The notes beneath the pieces were generated by a model, which saw only the letters and a list, made by a program, of their open reading frames with translations, was not told where the DNA came from and made no database searches. DNA of 64,000 nt from Diospyros lotus (taxonomy: Eukaryota; Streptophyta; Magnoliopsida; Ericales; Ebenaceae), in assembly GCF_014633365.1 (NCBI RefSeq), contig NC_068350.1:1307001-1371000 (forward strand), given 5' to 3'. Shown here piece after piece: positions 1-12,110 of this stretch; position 1 is the stretch's first letter, and every line of letters begins with the position of its first letter. The position numbers and the translations under genes were made by a program.

Positions 1-1
1 A

Positions 2-76
2 AAGGCTCTCATTGACGATTTGTTGACTAATGTAACTAAGAAGATTCAATCGATGATCAAGAAAGAGGATAATTAA
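2..76 (+). CDS. possible C-terminal end of an upstream gene (partial)
   Basis: One frame is open from the window edge to TAA at 74-76 and would encode about 24 residues, lysine-rich and helical (ending KKIQSMIKKEDN). The bases are less AT-biased than the DNA that follows, which fits the tail of an exon whose body lies left of the window. It is too short to assign to a family and could equally be a gene fragment carried by a transposon or a chance open frame. Confidence 0.3.
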   Translation, partial: KALIDDLLTNVTKKIQSMIKKEDN

Positions 77-2034
77 AAAAGTTTATCTGATTGGTTTCGG
101 ATTACAATAATTTTTTTTTTTTTTTGTTATGACTTATTCCTATAAAACTTTTGAGGTTGTTTTGTTAATTGCTACTAAATTTTATTTGTTGGCTTTTGTT
201 ATAATTTCTTATACAAGGTAAACTTGGTTTGCTAATTTTTTATTTCTAAATATTTTGGTTGTTGCTGGATTTATATCTAGGCAATTTTTTTGATCTATAT
301 GTTTTTTGTTTTCTTTTATTATTTAGTTTTTTTCTTTTTTTTATACTGATTCACACTTATGTATTTGCTCTTTTTTTTTTGTTCTTTCACTTTTATTTAT
401 TTGTATATTTTTTTTAGTCCACTAATTTATAGTGGGTGTTTAACGTTCCTACATTCTTACCTGCATTCTTTTTTCTTTTTTTTTTTTCACTGCACAAATT
501 ATTCTTTCCAGCATATTGTACAAAAATTTATCATAATTGAGCTATAGTTTAATAACATACACAATATTGAAATCATAACGAATGAGAAATATTTTCAATC
601 AAATAATTAATAAAATGAATCGAGAAATCACTATTTATACTGAGTAATCAACTATCTTACTACTGAGAGTTTAGAATAAGACATGTCACATTTTTAGTAT
701 TTCGTGCATCAAAGTGAAAATAGTGTGTTAGAAATGGTAGACATTAACCCCACTCTAACAAGTCACAAATATTATAAACGTTGGATACAATCTTTTGTTA
801 AACACACATATGTGTTAGTAGAAAAACCATAATAAAAGCATAAAAAAAGTCAAAAAATAAAAAAGGTCAAACAAAAAGGGGCATAGAATAATTGAATAAC
901 TAATTTTGTTATATGTTTGTTCATTTCTCATGATTGCAATATGATTATTTTGTTTATTTTCTACTTCTTTATTATGATGTTAATTTATTATAACTACTTA
1001 AATTATATAACTTCCGTTTTAATGATTTTTATTTTTATTTTTTACGATATCTGTGCATTGCACGGATGATCCACTAGTTTAACTTATAAGTTGTGTAGTA
1101 TATATATATATATATATATTGATGTGTTTGACCTGTTTCGGTAACTTAAAAAGTTAAATGAGCAACCACACCCCCCCAAGGGAAAAACATTGGTAGCATT
1201 GATCGATTAAATTATTTTTTTTATCTTCAAACAAAACATACATTTTCAATTTATATTTTTTTTCTCCATTTGTCTTTTCTGTCTCCAAGCTCATCTGTGG
1301 CTGCCACTGTCGTTGTTGTTTGTTGTTATCGTCATTTTCGTCGCCCTAGCCCGTCATTCGTCATCTCTATTGCCTCTATCGCTGTCTCTTTTTATCATTT
1401 AAAAATTAATATTTTTATACATTTTATTTGTATTATTTAACATGTCTATTTTCATTTTTTGGTCAAATTTTAATAACTCATCAGTTCTTTTAAATCAAAT
1501 ATATAACTATTAACTGATAGTTTAAAAATATATTTATCTAAACATTATATAACTTTTAAATTTTACACAACTTAAAAGCTGCTAAAAAATGGGTAAGTCA
1601 AACCACCTCTTAAACCTCTAAGATAGTGCAGATGGTCTACGACACACTCTTGAAAGCTTAGGTTATTGCAAGGTCAATGGACTGAATTTGTCTCTGTGCG
1701 ATTGCTGATAATCTGCATATATTCATAGGGCTAGGTGATTAGTGGTTAATTTTGTAAAAATTTTGTTATAATTATACCCTTCTTTCGATCTTAAATATGG
1801 TTTAAATTAGATATTAATATATATTTTATGGTTATATGTAAATTTAAATTGAAAGATGAATGAAATGAAGTTCTAAAGTAAATAATAATAATATATAAAA
1901 TTATATATAATACATATATATTATTATATGCATGCATGTAATATATATATAATATAATCTAATATATATATGTGCCATGTGTAATACATATATATAATAT
2001 ATAATTTATTAATAACATTAAATTTTTTTTATTT
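77..2034. other. AT-rich intergenic DNA without recognised genes
   Basis: This stretch is very AT-rich, with poly-T tracts, an (AT)n run near 1099-1118 and no open frame that looks coding. The 62-codon frame near 359-547 is only poly-T and low complexity. The one structured item is a Helitron-like 3' end at 1051-1077, listed separately. Confidence 0.6.
1051..1077 (+). mobile_element. Helitron-like 3' terminus
   Basis: A short hairpin (CTGTGC, loop ATT, GCACGG, one wobble pair) is followed nine bases later by CTAG and then T. Plant Helitrons end in a GC-rich hairpin about 10 bases before a CTRR terminus and insert between A and T, so this fits. I could not find a convincing 5' TC terminus or a Rep/helicase frame, so the left border is unknown. 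Confidence 0.5.
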
Positions 2035-2042
2035 TTTTTAGG

Positions 2043-2195
2043 CATGAAGAATTCAAGCCCATGAAGACTTAAAGTCCATGAAGAATTCAAGTCCATGAAG
2101 AAATCAAAGCCATGGAGAAATCAAGTCCATGAAGAAATCAAACCCATGAAAAATTAAAGTCCATGAAGAATTCAAGCCCATGAAGAATTAAGGCC
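2043..2195 (+). repeat. tandem array, unit about 16-18 bp (CCATGAAGAAATCAAG-like)
   Basis: About nine imperfect head-to-tail copies of a unit close to CCATGAAGAATTCAAG, varying in the last bases. It looks like a minisatellite inside the LTR-like block. Confidence 0.85.
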
Positions 2196-2330
2196 CAATT
2201 TGAGCAATCCATGGAAAATATTATTTGGAGAAGGCCCAAGGATTATTTTTAATCCTAATGAAGATTAAAAACCAATTTATAGAAATCTATTTTTATTTTT
2301 TATGTGAGAGCTTTATTAGGTGTGTTTTTT

Positions 2331-2466
2331 AGCTAAAATCCATTTAACTATTAGGTGGATATTATAGCTAAAATCCATTTAACTTTATGAGTGCTTTATT
2401 AGGTATGTATTTTAGCTAAAATCCATTTAATATTAGGTGTGTATTATAGCTAAAATCCATTTAACT
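2331..2466 (+). repeat. four copies of AGCTAAAATCCATTTAA
   Basis: Copies begin near 2331, 2366, 2414 and 2448, with variable spacers containing TTAGGTG. The irregular spacing suggests repeated local duplication within an LTR-like promoter region; the TATA-like box lies about 80 bp downstream. Confidence 0.85.
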
Positions 2467-2740
2467 TTAAGTGTGTGAGTGCCCATTAGATATAATTATG
2501 TCTAATTGAATAATTGAAATTGTGTGGTTTGTATTGCATCTTGTGGACTATAAATAGCTCACTTGCTTGCATTTGTAAGTGTGATTATTATTCTTGAATA
2601 AAAGTTTAGTTGTTTCCTTATAATTCTCTCTTTGAGAATTGTTCTTGTTCTTTCTCATTTTCTTTAGTACTTTCTCTTATAATCTTACTTTTTTCTTTCT
2701 TCTTTTAAATTCTTATGTCATTTATTATTACTTTATTATT

Positions 2741-2930
2741 CACCGCCTAAATGGCCGGTTAATTTGTGCCTTTAAATTTCTGCAATTTTAATTCTTGTCA
2801 TTTAATTATCCACCGCCTAAATGGCCGGTTAGTTTATGCCTTTAAATTTCTGCAATTTTAATTCTTGTCATTTAATTATCCACCGCCTAAATGGCCGGTT
2901 AGTTTATGCCTTTAAATTTCTTGTCATTTA
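2741..2930 (+). repeat. 70-bp tandem repeat, nearly three copies
   Basis: CACCGCCTAAATGGCCGGTT recurs at 2741, 2811 and 2881, an exact 70-bp period. The first two units are almost identical throughout; the third diverges after about 50 bp. Confidence 0.92.
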
Positions 2931-3760
2931 AATTCTGTTATTTAAATTACGTCATTTAAATTTATGTCAATTAACTTTCAAATAAAAATGAGTAGTTAAA
3001 TCTAATCTTGGGTTAAGGCAAGGACAGTGTCCAACGCCAATGATTCCCAAAGAAAGCTGCGCTTTAAATAAGTAACATTAATTTAAATTTCAGTATGAGT
3101 GTGTATTAATTATTAAAAAATCACTAGGTTTGGATTGGAGCGTAAGCCTAACTTAGAGCTTTCATGCCATGTATGAGAGTTACTAGAACTGGAAACGCTA
3201 TCATACCTAAACCCAGATGATTAATTTAATTATTTTGTGTATTAATTGCAATTGGATTTATGGTGGTTGCTTAAATTAGAATCTCGCATATCATGTATGG
3301 GGATTGCTTAACCTAAAACTATCATCATCTCTAATTGCATTTAATAACAAACCCTCATATCTGAAATTAAATTAATGTTGCTAATTTTTTTATGCTAAAA
3401 TTTGGGAATCAACGGGTTGGTACTGAAATTGTCTTAACTCAAGCACTATCCAAATTCATATTTTTACGTTTAATGTTTATTTCAATTTTTGCCTTACTTT
3501 ATTTTCTAGTATCTGTTGTCTAAAAACAAAACCATAAAAAATCTTGTTGTCAATTTGTCCAAATGCGTGTGCGTGTGTGTGACATTCTTTTTCTTTTGCC
3601 ATAAATAAATCTCTCAGTGGACGACCTGGATTCATCCAGAAAATATAAATTTAAATTTGGACTACAACTGCACTCGTACACTGGCGAGTATAAACCTCTC
3701 ACTAAAATAAAAAAAATATAAAAGTTTTATTATGATTTATTTTTATTGTGTTTTAATTGC

Positions 3761-4929
3761 AGGGTGAGAGTGCAGCCACTAGGGCATGGGTTTCAACTCG
3801 CGATTCATTTACTTGTTTGCTTAATTCGAAGTGTGAGGGTCATAGGTTTTTGAGAAGGTGAGATAGTCTCGGTCAAAGATTGTGCATTGATCATAGACTT
3901 TCGTGTGTTTCCTACGTTAAAAAAATAAAAGTGGTTTAAGTATTTAACCCTTAAGGTTTAGCTCAAGTGATTTTGGAAGATAAAGAATTTGAGTTGATTC
4001 ATGGTTCAAACTTGAAACACCAAGCGAATGTTATTTTTGGAGACTATATCCATCACTCTTTGATTAGAATTTTATCAGTTTGATGTGTGCAAGTTAATGT
4101 ATATGAATTTATAAGAAATAATAGAGTAATATTTAAAATAGTGGTCAAAAATTATTTTTTAATATTAGTAATTGAGTATGAATCACAATCTCAAATTTAA
4201 ATATAGGAGAGTGTATTTAACTCTTTAAAAAAAATAAAGACTAAAAGACAAGAATTAATTGACACTTTCACCTAAAAAAATAAATAAATAAATAAAAATG
4301 TCCTATAAACACGATGGGTCTACCCCATTTGTCCCAATTAGAAGGTCTGTGGGCCCGACTAACTTGATTGATTGGATATATGCATGATTGGTGGTGAAAT
4401 CTATAAGGCACACAATGAGCATGCCTTGTCCAATCCAGCTAGGCCCCGTTGTTTTGTACTATAGTCATGTTATTGGTACATTATTTATATACACTTTGAG
4501 TTACATAATGTATTTAAATGATAAAAATATCTCTCACGTCTTGTTACCTCGCTTCGCCTTATTGTGTCTCACTGTCTCAACACCTTTAATGAGGGATACT
4601 TTAGTTATGCGCCTCACTGCTTCACGACACCTCACCGCCTCGCCTCATCTCATCGCCTTGATAAAGAGTATTTTAAATATTTTAACATCATTGTGTAGTT
4701 CAAGGTGTACACAATGATATACCAATAGTATTTTCTTTTGTACCATTATCGATTTTGTTTTTGTCACATTTACACCTTTCACTTTCTTTAATAACAAAAA
4801 AATACTATTTAGATGCTTATTTATAATATTTTTAATAACTATTATAAATTGATATATTATATATTTAGTATTTATATAACATAAAATATAATATATTCAT
4901 ATTCATATAGTGTTTTCATTAAGGTAGTG
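3761..4929. other. intergenic DNA, nothing recognised
   Basis: AT-rich sequence with no protein similarity that I can recognise. A 109-codon open frame at 4388-4717 lacks domain features and is treated as chance. Confidence 0.5.
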
Positions 4930-5000
4930 CAGGGTCGGCTCAAGGGGTAGGTTGGTGAGGCATGTGGCTAGGCCCTCCAACCCCTTGAGTTGGTCATAAA
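4930..5000 (+). mobile_element. possible hAT-like end (CAGGGTCGGCTC)
   Basis: CAGGGTCGGCTC at 4930 resembles the inverted ends of the hAT-like element at 6144-8232 (CAGAGTCGGCCC and, inverted, CAGGGCCGACCC). It is followed by a small inverted repeat (CTCAAGGGGT with ACCCCTTGAG). No matching right end was seen nearby, so this may be a decayed one-ended copy. The rest up to 6143 is AT-rich with nothing recognised. Confidence 0.3.
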
Positions 5001-6143
5001 GTAGTGTTTGTTAATCAATACATATATCAAAAAATATAATATATAAAAAATATTTTAAGTTTTTGTCATTTTTAATATATTTATTAAATTTATCTAGCAA
5101 GTCTTAGAAAAGAAGTCACGTGACTTTTTATTTAGATTTTTTTATTTATACTTATTTTTCTCCCTCAAGATAAACATATCTTGATCCTTACCAATAAGAA
5201 AAAATGATGCTTGAGTCATTCAGTGCATTTTAAAAAATTTAATAAATAATTTAATAAAAATATTGAAATATTTTTCAAACTTGTTTTGATCATTTCATAT
5301 TTTGGTCTGAAAAATATTTTAACATTATCTTGATACAATATTATTTTATTTATTTTCACAAACATTACCTAATAATATATATCACCCCTCCCCCCAATTA
5401 GAATGGCACTTCAAAGAGGAAACAAGTACAATGAAATTGTCCAAGAATTCCAATTAACACTACAATGAACCTACAATGTAAGCAAAAAAACACCAACAAT
5501 GTGAGCAAACCCTAAACCAAATGCAAAATCAAAACAAGTTGTATCCTAAATCAATGACTTACTTGGTTGAGATGATGACAAAAAGATTGCGATAAAGTTG
5601 ATTCGGGACAATGGAGAATTGGAGACTATCAGTGTGCATGAGTGAAATCGCAAGAGGGTTTTAGAATTTAAGTTCTCTTTGTATTTTAATTTTTAATTTT
5701 GAATTTTGAATTCATTTTTAGTTTTCTATTTTGGAAGTTTATTTTCAAAAAACTGAAAATGCATTCTGTTTATCATTTTGAAAAATTGTTTCTCAAAACA
5801 AAAATTGAGAATAATTTTTTAATAATATTTTATTCAATAAATTTAATTATTCAGTAAATTAGAAATATTTAATGTTAATATATTTTGTAATATTTTTTTC
5901 TATTACAATAATAAAATATGAATAAATAAATAAATGTGTTTTGAGTTTAGAATTTGTTTTAGATGAAAACACTCAAAATAACTTTTTATTATTTTGAATT
6001 TTCTTTATAATTTTTTTTATTTTAAAAAATATGTTTTTAAAAATAGCAAAGAGAATATATTTTCATTATTTTAAAAAATCGAAAACTAAAAATGACTTAA
6101 AAACAGTAAAGAGAACGCATTCTAAGTATTTGTTACTCAATTG

Positions 6144-8232
6144 CAGAGTCGGCCCAATAGAGTTGGGGTCTTAGGTGAAAAGATTTGTTGAGACTTTTGA
6201 ATATTAATTTTTTTATAAAAAAATAAATAATACACTTTTTTACCCAAACATTTTAGCATTTTATTAAATAAAAAAGAAAAAAATTATTAAAATTCAATCA
6301 ACTACAAAATATAATAATCTTTTAACGATAATAAATTTTTAACTAAAATATAATGTCTCAGAGATTAAAAAATAAAAATAAAAAGGCCAAACAATTTACT
6401 GAAGGATCAAAAACGAGGATACAAAAGCATGCAACGGAAGCGTTTTAATCAAAAACGATCCTCGTATTGATTAGAATCTAAGAGACTTACTTTTACGGCA
6501 GATTACCGGTCGGAATGGGGCGATAGGGGCAGGATGCGCGGTAGCTTCTTCGCGTGGTGGAGACGACGGCTGTCCTGCTATCCTTCGGCTCCTTCGCATC
6601 GGAACTTCGAGACTCTCTTTCGTTCTTCCGAAATATGACTCGAACTCGTGGCCTTTCTTCGGTGAAGAAGAATGAAAAACAACTTGGATGAAAAAACAAA
6701 TAATGAGAGAATATATAGGGAGAACCCTAGGGTTAAAACCCTAGTGGGCCAAACCCTAATGGGCCAAGATCATTTAATTAATTTTCTAATTGGGTTAGCC
6801 CAATTAATTAATTAAAAACCCTAATGAACTATTATTTTACTCTAGCCCAATTAATTATAGACCATTCTGAATAAAATAATTCTCTCTCAATGTAATTCAT
6901 CCAACAAGCCAAATGTATTAAAAAATACATGAGTTACATCGAGCTACCCCGGGGACCAAAAGACAAATTATTCACGGCTACTAAAATGACCAAAATATCC
7001 CTGCTACCTAGTAGCTATATTTTGTCATTCTAAGTGTTCCAACTATCACCATATGGTAACACTGACCCCACGAATAATTTTGCATATGCCATATCTTTGA
7101 CCTACTAGTGTAATGACGAAAATATCCCTCTGCGTAACACCCATCATTTAGAAAGGAATAATGTACTAACACCTTTCTAAATGATTTCTACCATCCTTAG
7201 ATCACTAGTCCAATAATTCGTAACTACTCGAATGTACTTGCTTATCACTGGGAGCTACCCAGAAGCACACACTCTTAAGTCACGTTCCCAGGGCCCTGGA
7301 TTATTTGATTATTCTTGGACAATCACAAGGGGGTGAATCACAGAAACTATCTTGTATTAGTCTGTCTTAGCTAATTAGAAACCATACTCCCAACTCAAAA
7401 GGATATTGATCTTTGATAGACCTCACCTACAATGAATCTAAGAATATAGCTCTAGGTTCACTAGACCACCAACTAATACTCAAGTATTAAAGTACTCGTC
7501 CACGTAGTAGCAGTGATAGACTAGCTCCATGATAATTAGTACTTTGTCATTAGCTTCTATCACAGGTCCACTCTACGCATTCCAAATGCGCTTGTACAAT
7601 TAGAGTAAACGGACTGTTTACTAGTTAAGGCAAGCCATCCTCCATTAGGATCTATTGCACAATGATCTTATCATGATAGAATGCCCAGTTCTATCAAAAG
7701 ATCAAGAGTAATATTTTCTTACTTATTAAGTACCCATGATTCATGCCTAACTGTGAAGAACGTCCCATCACATGAATCACTTACTTAATAGCATGGACAC
7801 ATTTCCAACAATTAAATGCAAATAATATATGTGTCATAAACTGAATAAAAGAAATATCATTACCATAAATTAAACAAAACGTGTCTTTAGGGCATACATT
7901 TCCAACATTTACTACAATAAACAAAGAAAAATAAAATTAATTTTTATTGAAACTCTAAGAAGATGATCAGTGCAAATAAAAATTATATATTCATGATTCT
8001 CTTATAGAAATAAACAAAACAAAATATTAATGTAAAAAAATATTTACATTCACGTAGGGAAGTTAAAAAATTTATAATATTTTGTATTTAAATTTATTAA
8101 TAAAATATTTATTATTAAAAAATAAATAAATATATATATACATATATATTACAAATTTTTTAAATTTTGGGTCTTTTAATTTTGAGGGTCTTATGCCATG
8201 GTATACATGACTTTAGGGTTGGGTCGGCCCTG
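6144..8232. mobile_element. non-autonomous hAT-like element interrupted by a solo LTR
   Basis: The left end CAGAGTCGGCCCAA and the inverted right end CAGGGCCGACCCAA form 14-bp terminal inverted repeats with three mismatches. Subterminal sequence is also shared in inverse orientation (GGGTCTTA on the left, matching GCATAAGACCC from the right). The flanks CTCAATTG (6136-6143) and ATCAATAG (8233-8240) agree at six of eight positions, as expected for an old 8-bp hAT target duplication. Without the nested LTR and its duplication the element would be about 576 bp with no transposase, so it must have moved in trans. Confidence 0.75.
6400..7907 (-). mobile_element. solo LTR, 1508 bp, exact TTTAC duplication
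   Basis: The unit begins TGAAGGATC and ends TTTCCAACA (TG...CA on either strand), with TTTAC immediately left (6395-6399) and right (7908-7912). No internal retrotransposon sequence is present, so it is a solo LTR left by recombination between the two LTRs. Read on the minus strand it starts TGTTGGAAATG, a start common in plant Copia LTRs. It carries a TATA-like ATATATA at about 6711-6717 and a GC-richer leader ending near 6490. The 68-codon frame at 6493-6699 is not considered a gene. Confidence 0.92.
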
Positions 8233-8240
8233 ATCAATAG

Positions 8241-9250
8241 AAAACAAAACGTCATCGTTCTATTTAGATAAACTCGCTCTTCCCTCTAGCAAAGTTTACT
8301 TACTTGAGTTGAATAAGTACCGGAGCTCGGCTCCTTTATTAAACACTAACTAAGAATTTTTATTCAAATTTATTTACTTTAATAGTTCCCAAGCTTACCC
8401 TTCATAACAAATTAGCAACTATATTTTAATTTTTATTATCATAACCACTAAACTTTAATTTTTTTTGTTAAACTTCAGCTTCTCACTTAATTTTTCTTTA
8501 ACTTCTTCTATTAGTAAAAACTAAAGAGGTATTCGTTAATATAAACCTCACAATTAAGTAATTTTATTGTTTTTTATTAGCAAAAATTGATAAAAAAAAT
8601 TAAAGAGAGTATAACTTTTTATAAATTATAAATATTTTTTAAAAGACATTTTAAATAATTTTAAAAATGTTTAAAACAATTAATATTTTGAGAATAAATG
8701 TTATTAATTTAGAAAGAAAATATTATTCATTTTATAAATATTAAAATTAAATAATAAAAAATAATATTAGCCAAACTTATATTTTTATTTATGTATTTTC
8801 ACTTTTTTTTTGTGGTCATTTAAATTTTTTATTATCTCAATTACATCCTAGATCTATATTTTTGAGTTAATTTAATCATTTTACTTTGACTTTTTATTGT
8901 ATGACAATTTATTTTTTTATTATTTTGATTATATATTTAAATTTATATTTTCGAATCAATTTAACCCTTATAATTTAACTTGAACAGAGCCTTACGTTTA
9001 TTTTATCATCTCATTTTATCCTTTTTTTATATGTAAAAATACATAAATTAAATTAAGTAGAAAATATAGATTTATAAGTGTAATCGAAATAATAAAAGTT
9101 TAAATTATTATATAAAAAAATTAAATTGACTTAAAAATTAAATTAAAAATTTGAGTGATGATAAAAAAAAATCATAAAAATACAAAAATAAAAACATAAA
9201 ATTGGTCAATGACGTACAAATAGCTGGTCGGTTTATTGGACAGACCGACT
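8241..9250. other. AT-rich upstream intergenic DNA
   Basis: Poly-A/T-rich DNA with no recognised gene. Near 9221-9265 the sequence AGCTGGTCGG occurs twice with inverted partners (CCGAC), just before the epsin promoter region. Confidence 0.5.
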
Positions 9251-9315
9251 AGCTGGTCGGACCGATGAGCGAGATGTCATCATTCCACGGAAAAGTTAAT
9301 TATTTGACTGGGTGG

Positions 9316-9321
9316 CACGTG
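9316..9321. promoter_or_regulatory. G-box CACGTG upstream of the epsin gene
   Basis: The palindrome CACGTG sits in GGTGGCACGTGCGG, about 100 bp before the pyrimidine-rich putative 5' leader. Plant bZIP and bHLH factors bind this core. Its use here is inferred from position only. Confidence 0.4.
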
Positions 9322-9427
9322 CGGTATTGTCGGTCCCATCACCGCCACCTCAGCATCAAGTCTCGAATGGAATGCCATAAAAGCCTCTCTCTGTCCTTCT
9401 CCCTCCCTGCCAACTTTGCCATTCCAT

Positions 9428-9462
9428 TCTCTCTCTCCCTCCCTCTCTCTCTCTCTCTCTCT
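9428..9462 (+). repeat. CT microsatellite in the likely epsin 5' leader
   Basis: Runs of CT/CCCT, a common feature of plant 5' untranslated exons. The GC-richer stretch around 9390-9540 is the most likely first, non-coding exon of the epsin gene. A leader intron would then end at the AG at 10701-10702. Confidence 0.6.
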
Positions 9463-10757
9463 GTGGCTTCGTCTGTCTCCGGATTGGCGATTGATATCTT
9501 CGCATTGCGACGCCCTCTGCTTAGGGCGTAGAATTCGATCAGGTTCGGCATTTTCTCCTTTCTTGCGGCTGATCGATTGGTTCAGATTTGATTCCGATTC
9601 TATCTTTTGTTCGTTCGACGCGGATTCAGCTCAGAATGCGTTCGATGTAGAATCATACCTTGTTCTGTCGTTTGATTCCGGTTCGCGATCTGTGAAGTGC
9701 TATTCGATTAGCTACGTTAACGTTTCCTTTCATCATCATTCTTCTTCCAATTGATGGAGAATTTGTTCTGCATTAATTTTGATAGTCAACCTTTTATCTA
9801 GTCAAATATGGTGGTAGTTAGACTTGGTGAATTTCGTCTTCTAACGCTCTGACTGGTTCAATTTTTGTTAATGTTGTTCTCCAGACAATGCTTTTTGGCT
9901 TTGTTTGGCCGGTTTCTTTCGTGGCTCTCTATTTGCTGTAATGGATCTATTTTTAATACCTTTTTTCTGTTGACTGCCAGTATGATGCTGTAATTTCCAT
10001 GTTTTCTTCTTTCTTTCTTTGTTTTACCTTTCCTTTGCGAGTGCGTCTGCAAACATGAAACTTTTAGAGGATTCTCATTCTACCTGGGAATAAATTATGT
10101 AATGAGCCTAATTAACTTGTGTGGTGTAGAGATAATATCAATCTGTAACATTAACGCTAACAATGGGTGCCTAAACCCCAGTACATTCCCTTGATTCAAT
10201 GACCATTTAAGGGTCATGTTATGTGCCTTGTTAAGTTTCTCTAGAAAGATTTTCTGCATACAACTTGTTATATATATATTTCCAAAATGGAAATTTAATT
10301 CTATGACTCTGTTTGGCTGAATGGCAGTCTTTGCTCCAAAACACACGAATATTTGTGTCTTTAAAATCACTAATGTTCTGTCTGAACTTAACCTTATTAT
10401 GCTTTGTTTTTTGTATTTTTTGGCTAGGAAACCTTATTATGCTTTATACATTAGCTATGATGTTCATAGTTTTAAGATCGACCAGTCCGGTATTTGTCCT
10501 TCAAATTTGCCCTTGTTTCTCTCCCTCAATGCATTACATATGGGACTTACTGTTGGGAGAAAGAAGAAAACACTAGTACTGCTGAGCTTCTTACTTGTCA
10601 CCACAATCTGATAATGACTGGATGTCCTTATGTTGGTGAATTAGAGGTGTCTCATAGTTTTGCATAACAGCTGGTGAATTTTCTTTTTTTCCCGACACAC
10701 AGAAAATTGAAGTTTCATTCTGTTGCGGAGAACTTTGCACCCTGAACTGAAGTTACA

Positions 10758-12057
10758 ATGAAGAAGGCATTTGATCAAACAGTTCGGGAAATGTAAGTCT
10801 GATTGTTATTGAAACTTGTATTGAGAGTAAATGCATAATTGCTAGAATTTATTCTTCATAATTTTCCATGACTATCTTATTTTCTTATCAGCCTCTAATA
10901 ATCTCATAAAGACATGATATTCTGTTCTTGTCTGTATCTTGCAGTAAGAGGGAGGTGAATAAGAAAGTTCTTAAAGTTCCTGGAGTGGAGCAGAAGGTAA
11001 CTTGACTATATGTCTGTGCATATCTGTCTTGCCAATGTGTAGCAAGTTTTTCATTTCCATTAGCCAGATTTCATTATATGAAATACCAAAAATTTCTTTT
11101 TTACATTGAACTTACAAGAATATTTTTTTTTGGGAGAGAAATACTAAATGCTTGCATAGAAAGTTCTATTCAAAATAAGTCAAAAGTAAAGCAATAGAAG
11201 AATATGTTTACAGGTTTTAGCATTTATCTGGAAGCGTTAGAAGAGTATCGCTCAACATAGTATCCAACAGGATGCGGCACCCCCCTTTTAGAAGCCCATG
11301 TTCTTTGGAGTATGGACATCAATGGTCTCCACTTATTCGTTTCATGCATTTAGGTTTCTTTATGAGTTTTGAAATGTTTTGATGCATATTCAGGTTTTCT
11401 TTTACCATCTCCTGCTAAATCTAGAAGTTTGCTTTTTCTTTTTTCTTTTTATAAATTAACCAAAAATTACACACACACAAAGTTACACAATGAAAGAAAA
11501 ATGTATCATCCCAATTTCAAATTTACATGTATTGCATGACCGCTTTGTTCTGCAGCTGGATTATTTTCTGATGATCCAGTTGTCGATTGTTAAATTTCCT
11601 TTAGCAATCGGTAGTTGATACTGACAATGATCCAGCTGGATTATTTTCTTATGATCCACTTTACCTTGTGATATTCTATTACTTGTTTGAAAAGTAGTTG
11701 ATGGTTGGTCTCCGAATCCAGTGCCAGATTATCCATTATCTCCTATTTAGTATTTCTCCAACTACGTATTTCAGGTTCTTGATGCTACTAGCAATGAGCC
11801 CTGGGGTCCTCATGGATCGCTTCTTTCTGAAATTTCACAGGCTACGAGAAACTAGTAAGCTTTACCAACTGTTTTCTGAAGTACCTTATGATCCTTATTT
11901 TGATTGGAAGAGATTCATGACTGATCATCCATGCAGTCATGACTACCAGTTGATCATGACAGTAATCTGGAAGCGTCTTAATGATACTGGCAAGAATTGG
12001 CGCCATGTCTATAAGGTCGGCAACAATGTACCATGTACTGGTGATATTTTTTCAGAG

Positions 12058-12110
<53 letters not shown>

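Larger units (their letters stand above)
2035..3760 (+). mobile_element. LTR-retrotransposon-like non-coding remnant
   Basis: No protein is encoded, but the block has LTR or leader character. It contains three tandem arrays, a TATA-like box (CTATAAATAG, 2548-2557) followed by AATAAAAG near 2598, and a long non-coding stretch with a patch mentioning no gene around 3000-3060. This layout resembles large non-autonomous LTR elements of plants. Borders and target-site duplications were not found, so the class is an inference. Confidence 0.45.

Noticed and set aside
2043..2195. CRISPR-like array
   Set aside because: Units are contiguous degenerate minisatellite copies without spacers, in plant nuclear DNA.
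4388..4717. 109-codon open frame
   Set aside because: No domain, no conserved pattern, repetitive CTCACTGCTTC-like composition.
6493..6699. 68-codon minus-strand frame
   Set aside because: Lies wholly in the leader part of a solo LTR with no internal genes.
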